Notes under the pieces: model-generated
Database searches by the model: none
What the model was told of the DNA's origin: nothing
The model's input: the letters and a program-made list of their open reading frames with translations, nothing else
Shown here: positions 33,065 to 41,611 of the stretch, piece after piece
Layout of the letters: every line of letters begins with the position of its first letter
How positions within the stretch are numbered: position 1 is the first letter of the stretch
Position numbers and translations under genes: made by a program
Assembly (NCBI RefSeq): GCF_900141855.1
Contig: NZ_FQYU01000009.1
Span: 62,001-126,000, forward strand
Origin: Pseudozobellia thermophila
GTDB taxonomy: Bacteria; Bacteroidota; Bacteroidia; Flavobacteriales; Flavobacteriaceae
DNA length: 64,000 nt
Reading direction: 5' to 3'

Positions 33065-34369
33065 TTACTGGGGATTATCGGCCTTGATGGACGCCAAGGA
33101 AAGGAACAATAAAAAGGCCAGTCCCAAATACCCCATTAAGCGATAGGAGCCAAAGGTCGAAAAGCACAAACTGAAGACCGAGGGGGCCAAGGCGCTGGCC
33201 AATATCAAAAAAGACATGACCTTGCCCGTAATGGCCCCCAGATGCGTACGGCCGTAGAAACGGGGCCATACGATGGCGTTGAGTACGGCAAAGAAGCCCC
33301 CTAGAATACCGAATCCGGCGATCAAAAAGGGAATGCCTATGGCCGTTGACAAGAACAAAAAGCCTACCGAGGCCAGAATACCCCCAAAAATCATCAAATA
33401 GAGATAAAGCTTTAATTTGAGGTAATCGCTCAGAAAGTTAAATACGGTAGAGACCGTAACGGCAACGACCGAGGCGGGCAAAAATATGGATATGGCCTCT
33501 TCTTTCGGAAAACCTTCACTGGCAAAGACCGAAACCACATGAAAGGTAAGCCCCGTAATAAAGAAACTATTAAAGGCGAGCATGAGCGCATACATCCAAA
33601 ACGCGCGCGTTGCCTGTGCCTCCTTTGCCGTGTATTGCCTGGCGACGGGAACGGGTTTCCCCTCATCCTTCGGCCCGGGCACCTTGCCGTCAGGGACAAG
33701 TCCGTGTTCCTCGGGCTTGTTCTTATAAAACAAGAGGATGATCAGGCTAAATACCAAAAGACCGACCGCCAAGAACTGCCATGCCATTTGCCAGCTATAA
33801 CCCTCGATCAGGGCATTGACCCACAAAGGCGAGGAAGAAAAGCCAAAGGAAATGGCCACACTACTGATGGCATTTACCTTGCCCCGGTTCTTATCGAACC
33901 ATATCATGATCATGTTTCTGGAGGCCATGGTCAGAACCCCTTGCCCCGAAAACCTCAGTACAAAGAACAGAAGCGTCATCAAGGTGAAGGGAACCATCCA
34001 AGTACGTACATCCAGCAGCCCCTTTACGGCCTCGCTCATCCGCACCGACCACGAACAAAGCATCAGGGCAAAGGCCAAGGTAAGTGCGGCAAAAAAGGCG
34101 ACCTGTCTCGCCCCGTACCGATCGAACCAGATTCCGGCCCTACCAATAACCAAAGAGCTACAGATCGTACCGATCATATAGGCATTACTGAATTGGTTTC
34201 GCGATAGCCCCAAGGCATCTTTTACGGGATCGGTAAATACCGAAACGCCGATGGTCTGCCCCGGAATACTGCAATAAATACCCACGGTACCGATTACCAA
34301 GATCATATAGCCGTAAAAAACCGGACTTTTGGCGGGATCGATGAAAGAAAATCGTTTGGTCGCTGACAT
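33065..34369 (-). CDS. Major facilitator superfamily transporter
   Basis: This is a 434-residue inner-membrane transporter with about 12 hydrophobic helices and a central cytoplasmic loop (about 200-225, rich in Lys/Pro/Asp). The N-terminal half contains the MFS motif A-like GRAGIWFDRYGARQVAF. The shape resembles the oxalate/formate antiporter-like (OFA) or monocarboxylate families. The substrate is unknown; the nearby DUF1080/Gfo genes suggest a sugar or sugar acid. The ATG at 34369 is chosen because a consensus -7 element lies 17 bp upstream of it and inside the longer frame. Confidence 0.85.
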   Translation of the reverse strand: MSATKRFSFIDPAKSPVFYGYMILVIGTVGIYCSIPGQTIGVSVFTDPVKDALGLSRNQFSNAYMIGTICSSLVIGRAGIWFDRYGARQVAFFAALTLAFALMLCSWSVRMSEAVKGLLDVRTWMVPFTLMTLLFFVLRFSGQGVLTMASRNMIMIWFDKNRGKVNAISSVAISFGFSSSPLWVNALIEGYSWQMAWQFLAVGLLVFSLIILLFYKNKPEEHGLVPDGKVPGPKDEGKPVPVARQYTAKEAQATRAFWMYALMLAFNSFFITGLTFHVVSVFASEGFPKEEAISIFLPASVVAVTVSTVFNFLSDYLKLKLYLYLMIFGGILASVGFLFLSTAIGIPFLIAGFGILGGFFAVLNAIVWPRFYGRTHLGAITGKVMSFLILASALAPSVFSLCFSTFGSYRLMGYLGLAFLLFLSLASIKADNPQ

Positions 34370-34385
34370 TTGTGCAAAGAAAGCG

Positions 34386-34393
34386 CAAAAGTA
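34386..34393 (-). promoter_or_regulatory. -7 element for the MFS gene
   Basis: On the minus strand TACTTTTG matches TAnnTTTG and gives a leader of about 12 nt to the ATG at 34369. Confidence 0.6.
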
Positions 34394-34501
34394 AAGTTTT
34401 TGTGGGAGGTACCTGGTCTTTGGGCACCTTATGAACAAAAAAAGATACGGAATCCGTTTTTTGAACGTTACTAAAAGACCTATATCCTTTAATCCATTAC
34501 A

Positions 34502-34666
34502 ATGAAAAAGTTCATTCTTGCCTTTGCTATCCTGTGTACCATAGCGGCTATGGGAAGTTGCAGCACCGACGACAGCAACGACATCGACCTGATCAAGCCC
34601 GGGGATACGGTAATTGTCGGAAAGGTCGGATACAGTCCGGACCTAAGGACGAATCAAGCCCTTTGA
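34502..34666 (+). CDS. Small lipoprotein of unknown function
   Basis: This is a 54-residue precursor. The signal MKKFILAFAILCTIAAMGSC has Cys 20 in a lipobox, and the mature peptide is only 34 residues, starting STDDSNDID and ending NQAL. The Asp-rich tether resembles the N-terminus of larger Bacteroidota lipoproteins, so this may be a truncated gene: the frame stops at TGA 34664-34666 with no obvious domain behind it. It is divergent from the MFS gene. No function is assigned. Confidence 0.5.
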   Translation: MKKFILAFAILCTIAAMGSCSTDDSNDIDLIKPGDTVIVGKVGYSPDLRTNQAL

Positions 34667-34749
34667 CCGAAGTAACTGCTTCGGGCCGCCAAATTTGAAC
34701 TGGGCCGACCATCGGGCCGCCCCCTAAGGGATTGGCCCGTGTTATGCTT

Positions 34750-35808
34750 TCAAACGGGGAATTTTATGGTAAACGTAGTACCTTCGTTCACTGCGCTCTC
34801 TACACTGATGCTACCCCCTAGACTCGTTACGTGGTTGTGTACCAAATAAAGCCCTACGCCCTTGCTATCCTTATTCGGATTGGTTTTTTGCTTGAGCGTA
34901 AAAATCTGGTGTCCTACTTCATCCATATCGAACCCTATGCCGTTATCGCTATACGTCAATACGATTTCGTCCGTACCCTTGGTGGTTTTAATGGTTATGA
35001 TCGGCGGAATCCCCGGTTTGGCATACTTGATCGAATTGGTAAAGAGGTTGAGGAATATACTTTCCAGATAAGCGGTATTGTAGTTTACGAAGGCCGCCTC
35101 TTCAAAGTCCAGATAAAATGTGGCCCTCGACTTTTTGATCAGCGACCTTACCGATAGGCTGACCCGATCGAATATTTCGGCAAAATAGACCTTCTCCAAC
35201 TTCTTGTCGGGAACCTCCTTTTGCTTTAGCAGATCCACAAAGGCGTTTAGGGAATTCTTTAAAGTCTGTGCCGAGATTTTGATATAGTTGATGACCTGTA
35301 GCGTGTCTTCGTCATTGATCTTGGTCGGGTCGATGAGTTCCGTCATCGATATCAGGTTGTTGACCGGCGACCTCAAATCGTGGGAAGTGAGATAGCTTAG
35401 TTTTTTGAGTTCCTCATTGACCTTTGCCAGCTGGCTCAGATGGGAAACCCGCTCGTTTTCCAATCCCTTGTAATAGCTTATATCCCTGGCAATGGCGTAG
35501 ACCAGTTGTTCTTCGGGCACCGGAATAGAGGTCCAATGCAACCAAACTATTTCACCCGATTTGCTCACGTACCTATTTTCAAAATTGACCAAAGGTACAT
35601 CTTTGGTCAACTGGTCTCTCATACTAGCCGTGCGCTCCTTATCGTCCTCGTAGATAAACTCATAAATCTTTTTGGATTTCAACTCTTCTTCGGAATAGCC
35701 CAATAGCTCCACAAAGGCCGGATTGATTTTCTTGAAGTAACCGTTAAAGTCTGCGATACACAGACAATCCATTGACAAATTGAAAAAAGGATCCAAGGTT
35801 ATACCCAT
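34750..35808 (-). CDS. PAS-domain histidine kinase, cytoplasmic
   Basis: This is a 352-residue soluble sensor kinase. A single PAS domain (about 5-115) is followed by a dimerisation helix with H143 in YLTSHDLRSPVNNL and an HATPase domain (NLFTNSIKYA, SDNGIGFDM, SKGVGLYLVHNHV). There is no transmembrane segment and no partner response regulator beside it, so it is an orphan kinase. PAS suggests an internal small-molecule, redox or light signal. The start is the ATG at 35808; a near-match TAGGTTTA lies in the upstream 292-bp gap. Confidence 0.87.
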   Translation of the reverse strand: MGITLDPFFNLSMDCLCIADFNGYFKKINPAFVELLGYSEEELKSKKIYEFIYEDDKERTASMRDQLTKDVPLVNFENRYVSKSGEIVWLHWTSIPVPEEQLVYAIARDISYYKGLENERVSHLSQLAKVNEELKKLSYLTSHDLRSPVNNLISMTELIDPTKINDEDTLQVINYIKISAQTLKNSLNAFVDLLKQKEVPDKKLEKVYFAEIFDRVSLSVRSLIKKSRATFYLDFEEAAFVNYNTAYLESIFLNLFTNSIKYAKPGIPPIITIKTTKGTDEIVLTYSDNGIGFDMDEVGHQIFTLKQKTNPNKDSKGVGLYLVHNHVTSLGGSISVESAVNEGTTFTIKFPV

Positions 35809-36030
35809 ATATTCTAATATGTATAGCTACGTTAAACCTAATCATTACAATATGGGGGGATCATGTGTTTTTCAAGTCAATACAAACACCTAATAATGAT
35901 ATTGTTACGAAATAACGTAAAATTGCATGTATTTATTCTCGAAACATAATAAAAAAATCGCAATAATACATTAGAATGATGGTCAAAGGCCCCATATTCG
36001 CAGAAACGGAAAGAGGAAATACATAGAGGG

Positions 36031-36057
36031 ATACCCCCCTAACGAAACCGGGGGTAT
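36031..36057. repeat. Perfect inverted repeat between folD and the PAS kinase gene
   Basis: ATACCCCC and GGGGGTAT (8 bp) are separated by 11 bases. No T-tract follows on either strand. It may end the leftward ffh-folD message or be a protein-binding site. The rest of the 292-bp gap (35809-36100) is AT-rich and holds no visible gene. Confidence 0.55.
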
Positions 36058-36100
36058 GCTGGATCATGGAACAATCCCACCACTATTCCGAAGTACGGAT

Positions 36101-36985
36101 TTATTTTCGAGCCCTGTGCCTTTCCCGCGCCAACAGGGTGTTTTTCAACAGCATGGCTATGGTCATGGGCCCCACCCCACCGGGGACCGGTGTAATATAG
36201 GAAGCTTTTTTACTCACGTTTTCGAAATCGACATCTCCGGTAATGTAGTACCCTTTTTCCTTTGACCCATCTTTAACCCGGGTAATGCCCACGTCTATGA
36301 TTACGGCCCCTTCCTTGACCATGTCGGCCTTCAAAAAACCAGGCACCCCAAGTGCGGAAACGACGATATCGGCCTGAAGGGTAAGGTCTTTGATGTTCTT
36401 GGTGCGGCTATGGGTCAAGGTAACCGTACAATTGGCCGTTTTGCCCTTTTGGCTCATCAATATGCTAATGGGCCTGCCAACAATATGGCTTCTCCCGATC
36501 ACGACCACATGTTTGCCCTCGGTCTCGACCTCGTATCTTTTTAAAAGCTCCATAATTCCAAAGGGAGTTGCAGAGATAAACGCCTCCATATCAAGGGCCA
36601 TCTTGCCAAAGTTAACGGGGTGAAACCCATCTACATCCTTATCGGGGTCGACGGCCATCAATACTTTTTGCTCATCGATATGTCGGGGCAGGGGAAGTTG
36701 TACAATGTATCCGTCGATCTCTTGATCCGCATTGAGCTCACGCACCTTTTCCAACAAGGTTTCCTCGCTTGTCTCCTCGGGAAGCTGGATCAAGGTAGAC
36801 TCGAAGCCCACTTTTTTACAAGAACGCACCTTACTGCCCACATAGGTCAAACTGGCACCATCGTTGCCAACGAGTACCGCTGCCAAGTGGGGCACCTTTT
36901 CTCCGCGTTCCTTCATTTGTGCCACTTCGGCCGCAATTTCATCCTTTATATCGTTGGATACTTTTTTACCGTCTAGAATTTTCAT
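36101..36985 (-). CDS. folD: Methylenetetrahydrofolate dehydrogenase/cyclohydrolase
   Basis: This is a 294-residue bifunctional enzyme that interconverts 5,10-methylene-, methenyl- and 10-formyl-tetrahydrofolate using NADP. Landmarks are the catalytic-lysine region [15 protein letters not shown], the folate-loop [11 protein letters not shown], and the NADP-binding [10 protein letters not shown], followed by GAVIIDVGI and the late [11 protein letters not shown]. The length is standard. It lies 69 bp downstream of ffh on the same strand, a pairing also common in related genomes, so the two are probably one operon under the ffh promoter. The start is the ATG at 36985. Confidence 0.95.
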   Translation of the reverse strand: MKILDGKKVSNDIKDEIAAEVAQMKERGEKVPHLAAVLVGNDGASLTYVGSKVRSCKKVGFESTLIQLPEETSEETLLEKVRELNADQEIDGYIVQLPLPRHIDEQKVLMAVDPDKDVDGFHPVNFGKMALDMEAFISATPFGIMELLKRYEVETEGKHVVVIGRSHIVGRPISILMSQKGKTANCTVTLTHSRTKNIKDLTLQADIVVSALGVPGFLKADMVKEGAVIIDVGITRVKDGSKEKGYYITGDVDFENVSKKASYITPVPGGVGPMTIAMLLKNTLLARERHRARK

Positions 36986-37054
36986 GGTAATCGATTGGTC
37001 GTTGTAATTTTGTTAGGTCGTTCCTTAGGTTTTATCGGGCTTCAAGGTCGCGTG

Positions 37055-38392
37055 CTATCCGCGTCCCAGGGCACCGCCCATCATTTGCATCATTTTTTTG
37101 CCTCCGCCCCCTTGCATCATTTTCATCATCTTGCTCATTTGGTCGAACTGTTTTAAGAGCTGGTTCACCTCTTGCACCTGACGCCCGCTTCCCTTGGCGA
37201 TACGTTTCTTTCTGCTGTGGTTCAATTTTGACGGATTCGCCCTTTCATCGGGGGTCATTGAATAGATGATGGCCTCGATATGCTTAAAGGCGTCGTCGTC
37301 TATATCAATTCCCTTAAGCGCCTTTCCCATACCGGGTATCATGCCCATCAGGTCTTTCATATTGCCCATTTTCTTGATCTGTTGGATCTGGGAGAGAAAG
37401 TCGTCGAAGCCAAACTTGTTCTTGGCGATCTTCTTTTGGATTTTCCGGGCCTCTTCTTCGTCGAATTGCTCTTGGGCCCGTTCGACAAGCGATACCACAT
37501 CGCCCATACCCAAAATTCGGTCGGCCATACGCGAAGGGTGAAAAACATCTATGGCTTCCATCTTTTCTCCCGTACCGATAAACTTTATGGGTTTATTTAC
37601 TACGGACTTAATGGATATGGCCGCACCACCGCGGGTATCACCATCGAGCTTGGTCAGTATAACCCCGTCAAAATTCAGGACATCGTTAAAGGCCTTGGCC
37701 GTGTTTACCGCATCTTGACCCGTCATCGCATCGACCACGAACAGGGTTTCCTGGGGCTGAATGGCCGCATGGATGTTCGATATTTCCTTCATCATCATTT
37801 CGTCGACGGCCAAACGGCCGGCGGTATCTATGATCACCACATTGAAGCCTTCGGCCTTGGCCTTGGCGATACCGGCTTGGGCTATGGCGACGGGATCGTT
37901 GTTCCCCCTATCGGAATATACCTCTACCCCGATCTGTTCGCCCACCACGTGAAGCTGATCGATCGCAGCAGGTCGGTACACGTCACAGGCCACCAATAAA
38001 GGCTTCTTTGTCTTTTTGGTCTTTAGGTAATTGGCCAACTTGCCGGAAAAGGTAGTTTTACCCGAACCTTGAAGGCCCGACATCAAAATGACCGATGGCG
38101 CACCCGAAAGGTTGATTCCCTCACTTTCGCCCCCCATTAATTGGGTCAACTCGTCCTTTACGATCTTTACCATCAACTGCCCGGGCTGTAGGGTGGTCAA
38201 CACATCTTGTCCCAAGGCCTTTTCCTTTACCCTATTGGTAAATTCCTTGGCTATCTTGAAGTTGACGTCGGCATCCAAAAGGGCCCGGCGGACTTCCTTG
38301 GTGGTCTCGGCAACATTTATTTCAGTAATCTGGCCATGCCCACGCAGGGTATGTAGGGCCTTATCGAGTTTTTCACTTAAATTATCGAACAT
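37055..38392 (-). CDS. ffh: Signal recognition particle protein Ffh
   Basis: This is a 445-residue GTPase that binds signal sequences and 4.5S RNA. The N domain is residues 1-85. The G domain has GLQGSGKTTFSGKLA (P-loop), the DTAGR motif and TKLDGDTRGGA. The M domain (about 300-440) includes GMIPGMGK, the RNA-binding SRKKRIAKGSG region and a Met-rich tail. The start is the ATG at 38392. It has its own promoter (38418-38425) and precedes folD. The 4.5S RNA gene (ffs) is not seen nearby. Confidence 0.96.
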   Translation of the reverse strand: MFDNLSEKLDKALHTLRGHGQITEINVAETTKEVRRALLDADVNFKIAKEFTNRVKEKALGQDVLTTLQPGQLMVKIVKDELTQLMGGESEGINLSGAPSVILMSGLQGSGKTTFSGKLANYLKTKKTKKPLLVACDVYRPAAIDQLHVVGEQIGVEVYSDRGNNDPVAIAQAGIAKAKAEGFNVVIIDTAGRLAVDEMMMKEISNIHAAIQPQETLFVVDAMTGQDAVNTAKAFNDVLNFDGVILTKLDGDTRGGAAISIKSVVNKPIKFIGTGEKMEAIDVFHPSRMADRILGMGDVVSLVERAQEQFDEEEARKIQKKIAKNKFGFDDFLSQIQQIKKMGNMKDLMGMIPGMGKALKGIDIDDDAFKHIEAIIYSMTPDERANPSKLNHSRKKRIAKGSGRQVQEVNQLLKQFDQMSKMMKMMQGGGGKKMMQMMGGALGRG

Positions 38393-38417
38393 CGCTCAAG
38401 TACTTTTTGAAGGAAGG

Positions 38418-38425
38418 CAAATTTA
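38418..38425 (-). promoter_or_regulatory. -7 element for ffh (and folD)
   Basis: On the minus strand TAAATTTG matches TAnnTTTG and lies 26 bp upstream of the ATG at 38392. Confidence 0.6.
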
Positions 38426-38571
38426 ATAATAACTAGGGGAAAGACAGGGGTATTCGCCGAAAAAGTTGTCTTTCGTGGCCGGTTGGATAATTATCGGACA
38501 TCCCCGATTACAAAAGTCCATGAACTTTAGGAACACCCCCCTTATACCGGGGCCCGCCAGGTCAAAAAACA

Positions 38572-38603
38572 AAAAGCACCCATGCTTGACCATGGGCGCT
38601 TTT
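38572..38603 (-). terminator. Terminator of the repeat lipoprotein gene
   Basis: AAAAGC-a-CCCATG pairs with CATGGG-c-GCTTTT around loop CTTGAC. Minus-strand transcripts leaving 38646 run into it and then a T-rich stretch. The symmetry allows it to stop plus-strand transcripts too. Confidence 0.8.
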
Positions 38604-38645
38604 CTCTCTGTGGGGTAGAAAAATCGGTTAAAGATCCGATAGGTT

Positions 38646-40034
38646 TTATTTTTCACACTTTATTTTGAACACAATGGTCTCTTCCCTTCTGTCGAGCTCG
38701 AACTTGTCGTCGCCACATGCCATTACCTTCCAATCCCCGACATAATTGGCCAAGGTTTCGCTCAATTTCGACAACGTGACCACATTGCCCGAAATTGACC
38801 AACTGCCTTCGTCGACCAAGGTTGCATCCGAATTGTATACGTGAAGGGACATTTCTGCGGAAAAATCGAGGTACAGTTCCTCGAAAAAAGAACCGTCTTC
38901 GTTCAGTATTTCCCATTTGCACTCCTTTAGGGATTCGATGATATGCTCCTCTGAGCATAAATTGGGCTCGTAATCGCAGGCCATCTCCAAGAGCATACGG
39001 TCGCCTTCTTCGTCGGTGAACAATGCGATTTTGCCCTCGCCTAGCCCATATACCCACCAAGACCCGTTAAAATCGGGAGCCTCGGCAAACTCCACCTTGA
39101 GGATGACCCGGTAATCGGAAACCCCGGTGCCCCATGTTCCTTCGGTGGCGTACCCATATTCGTCGCCCGCGATGACTTTTCCGCCTTCCTCAAAGGTCAG
39201 GAAATAGTAAGGATATTGTTCGGTGTTGTCTTGCTCCGATTTCTTCAATGGCCTGATCGACCATGGGCATTTGCCCAATAGCTTGTCCAACCCATCCTGT
39301 GTAAAATCGTCATCGTTATAATCGGCATCATCGTCTTCGTCACAGGTCGTCTTTGCCTCTTCTATAGCCTCGACAAGCTCGCTATTGTTATTGGCCGTAA
39401 CCTTCTCGCCATTGCCATACCCGAAGGATACCGGAAATTCAAAGCTTATCAGGTCGCTTTCGCCAAGGCCTGCCAAAAACCTTCTGAACTGCATATCGCC
39501 GTCCAGTTTCAGGGTATTGAGCAATTGAAAGTCCGGATTGTACGTAAAAACCGTAAGCGGATAGATGACATCGATGCATTCGATGTCGTCGTCATTACCG
39601 CCCTCGATGCAAGACTGCGTTATCTCATAAAGCTCGTCCTCGTCGTTAACCGTCAGCTCGCTATAATCCGACAAGGTTACCGTAATGGGATAGACAATCG
39701 CCATATTACAGATTTCTTGTGCCAATTCGAGCGCATCCAACTTGGCTTCGACCAACTCGAGGTCTCCCATGGAATCGACCTTGATTTCCAGCCCATTGAC
39801 CACAACCGTATAAGGGAATTGGATACCCACACAACTGGCACCATCGACAATATTGTCGTACGAACCGTCGTTGTCGACCACCCTTTTTAGCAGCTCCAAT
39901 TCATCGCCATGTGCGACAAGGGTCTTCTCGCTATCGACATCTTCCTCGAAAGGCTCCTCTTCCTGGCAAGAGACCAAAGCCATCGCAGCACCCAGTAGGA
40001 AAGTGCAAAACGAGAGTTTAAAACAGTTTTTCAT
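38646..40034 (-). CDS. Repeat-containing lipoprotein of unknown function
   Basis: This is a 462-residue lipoprotein precursor. The signal ends in AMALVSC (Cys 23). Residues about 70-232 hold four imperfect repeats of the form (I/F)-x-(Y/F)-P-x-(T/S)-V... followed by an acidic TVN-x-x-x-EL segment (FPYTVVVN, YPITVTLS, YPLTVFTY, FPVSFGYG). Residues about 255-460 form two lipocalin-like beta domains, each starting with a Cys-Trp-x-Ile (CPWSI, CKWEI) and holding a GTW or GSW. The ATG at 40034 is chosen for the signal peptide. It is divergent from the ECF sigma/FecR/TonB-receptor genes and probably works with them at the cell surface. Ligand unknown. Confidence 0.78.
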   Translation of the reverse strand: MKNCFKLSFCTFLLGAAMALVSCQEEEPFEEDVDSEKTLVAHGDELELLKRVVDNDGSYDNIVDGASCVGIQFPYTVVVNGLEIKVDSMGDLELVEAKLDALELAQEICNMAIVYPITVTLSDYSELTVNDEDELYEITQSCIEGGNDDDIECIDVIYPLTVFTYNPDFQLLNTLKLDGDMQFRRFLAGLGESDLISFEFPVSFGYGNGEKVTANNNSELVEAIEEAKTTCDEDDDADYNDDDFTQDGLDKLLGKCPWSIRPLKKSEQDNTEQYPYYFLTFEEGGKVIAGDEYGYATEGTWGTGVSDYRVILKVEFAEAPDFNGSWWVYGLGEGKIALFTDEEGDRMLLEMACDYEPNLCSEEHIIESLKECKWEILNEDGSFFEELYLDFSAEMSLHVYNSDATLVDEGSWSISGNVVTLSKLSETLANYVGDWKVMACGDDKFELDRREETIVFKIKCEK

Positions 40035-40117
40035 GCGATTTGGAATTTTGCGTCGTTTCGAAATTAAAACAACGGCCAATTAAAATACCCTACTTGTCCC
40101 ATTTCGGATTTTTAAAA

Positions 40118-40125
40118 TATCTTTG
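40118..40125 (+). promoter_or_regulatory. Promoter for the ECF sigma/FecR/TonB-receptor operon
   Basis: TATCTTTG (40118-40125) fits TAnnTTTG; a TTG at 40094-40096 lies 21 bp upstream, a usual -33 spacing. The start codon follows after about 17 bp. Confidence 0.6.
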
Positions 40126-40142
40126 AACAAAACCGAGCCCAT

Positions 40143-40655
40143 TTGAAAACCGAAGACACAGACAATGTTTGCGAAGAGCAGGTCTTTAGCACCATCTTCA
40201 ACGCTAATTCCAAAACGGTTTTTAATTATATATATTATAAATTCGGCAATGAGGAAAAAGCTTACGACGCCGTTCAGGAGGCTTTTGTAAAATTATGGGA
40301 GAACTGCGGCAAGGTTTCTCCGGCCAAGGCCAAGTCTTTTGTCTATACCGTAGCGAATAATCTGTACCTCAATGTGATAAAAGCCGAAAAAGTACGTTTA
40401 AAATATGCCGACCACCGTTTAAAGGCCACCAACGAATCTCCCGAATTTTTGATGGAGGAAAGTGAATTTAAGCAAAAACTGGACCGGGCGCTCAACGGTT
40501 TGCCCGAAAACCAACGGACCACATTTTTGCTGAACAGGATCGACGGAAAGAAATATGCCGAGATCGCCGAAATGGAAGGGGTAAGTATCAAGGCCATCGA
40601 AAAACGGATGCACTTGGCCCTCAAATCGCTACGCGAACAAATAGACGGTATTTAG
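40143..40655 (+). CDS. ECF-family RNA polymerase sigma factor
   Basis: This is a 170-residue sigma-70 family protein with regions 2 (FNYIYYKFGNEEKAYDAVQEAF, in part, then KLWEN) and 4 (LPENQRTTFLLNRIDGKKYAEIAEMEGVSIKAIEKRM, a helix-turn-helix, quoted here in pieces). It lacks regions 1 and 3, as in ECF proteins. It lies 53 bp upstream of a FecR-type anti-sigma factor and a TonB-dependent receptor. This is the FecI/FecR cell-surface signalling layout: the receptor senses a ligand, FecR relays, the sigma factor activates transcription. The start is TTG at 40143, because no in-frame ATG precedes the conserved part. Confidence 0.9.
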   Translation: MKTEDTDNVCEEQVFSTIFNANSKTVFNYIYYKFGNEEKAYDAVQEAFVKLWENCGKVSPAKAKSFVYTVANNLYLNVIKAEKVRLKYADHRLKATNESPEFLMEESEFKQKLDRALNGLPENQRTTFLLNRIDGKKYAEIAEMEGVSIKAIEKRMHLALKSLREQIDGI

Positions 40656-40708
40656 TACGGGTAGGGTTTTTACATACATGATTGTTATAGAGCATATAAG
40701 CTGAAGGA

Positions 40709-41611
40709 ATGCAAGAGAATTATTTGGCAAAATGGTTGAACGACGAACTTACGGAGTCGGAGCTCTCAGAATTCAAAAAAACTGACGAGTATGCCTCCTA
40801 TGTTCGGATCTTAAGGGCTTCCGATCAATTGGAAGCTCCGGGTTTCGATGCCGAAAAAGCGCTTATGGCCCTAAAAAACCGTCGTACCTTAAACGAGACC
40901 AAGGTGGTTCGCCTGCATCCGTTCAAGAAATTTTTAAGCGTAGCCGCCGCGGTTGCCGTGGTCATGTTGGGCGCCTATTTCTATTCAAACACCCTTGACG
41001 AAAATATAGTTACGGGATTTGCCGAGAACAAAGAGATCGTATTGCCCGACAGTTCGGAGGTTATTCTCAATGCCGGATCGCAACTTACCTTCAACGAACA
41101 CAGCTGGGAAGACAACAGAAATGTCAGGTTGGATGGCGAGGCCTTTTTTAAGGTCGCCAAGGGTGAGCGATTTACCGTGGCCACCGACGCGGGGACCATT
41201 ACCGTTTTGGGAACCCAATTTAACATCACCCAACGGCAAGGTATTTTTCAGGTCGTCTGCTTTGAAGGCTTGGTCGGCGTCACCTACCAAGGCAAGGAGA
41301 CCCAACTGCCCGCCGGAAACATTTTTAAGGTTATCGACGGAAAGATAATACCCACCGGGGCACCGACCGGTTCCGAGCCTTCTTGGTTGCACAAAGAGAG
41401 TTCCTTCAAAAGTGTGCCCCTTAAGTACGTTCTGGCCGAATTCGAAAGACAACACAACCTTGAGGTCGAGACCCAAAACATCAACGGCGACCAACTGTTC
41501 ACGGGTACATTTAGCAATACCGATAAGGAACTGGCGTTGAAAAGCATTTGTACGCCTTCGCAAATAAAGTTTAAATTTGAGGGCACCAAAGTGCTCTTCT
41601 ATGGCGAATAA
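40709..41611 (+). CDS. FecR-type anti-sigma factor/regulator
   Basis: This is a 300-residue inner-membrane regulator. The cytoplasmic N-terminus (residues 1-70, WLNDELTESELSEFKKT) is the sigma-binding part. A transmembrane helix spans about residues 72-92, and the periplasmic FecR domain (about 105-200, with VLPDSSEVILNAGS and the following region) is followed by a C-terminal DUF4974-like domain (about 230-300) that contacts the TonB receptor. It is 53 bp after the sigma gene and overlaps the receptor gene by 11 bp, so the three are translated as a unit. The start is the ATG at 40709. Confidence 0.9.
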   Translation: MQENYLAKWLNDELTESELSEFKKTDEYASYVRILRASDQLEAPGFDAEKALMALKNRRTLNETKVVRLHPFKKFLSVAAAVAVVMLGAYFYSNTLDENIVTGFAENKEIVLPDSSEVILNAGSQLTFNEHSWEDNRNVRLDGEAFFKVAKGERFTVATDAGTITVLGTQFNITQRQGIFQVVCFEGLVGVTYQGKETQLPAGNIFKVIDGKIIPTGAPTGSEPSWLHKESSFKSVPLKYVLAEFERQHNLEVETQNINGDQLFTGTFSNTDKELALKSICTPSQIKFKFEGTKVLFYGE

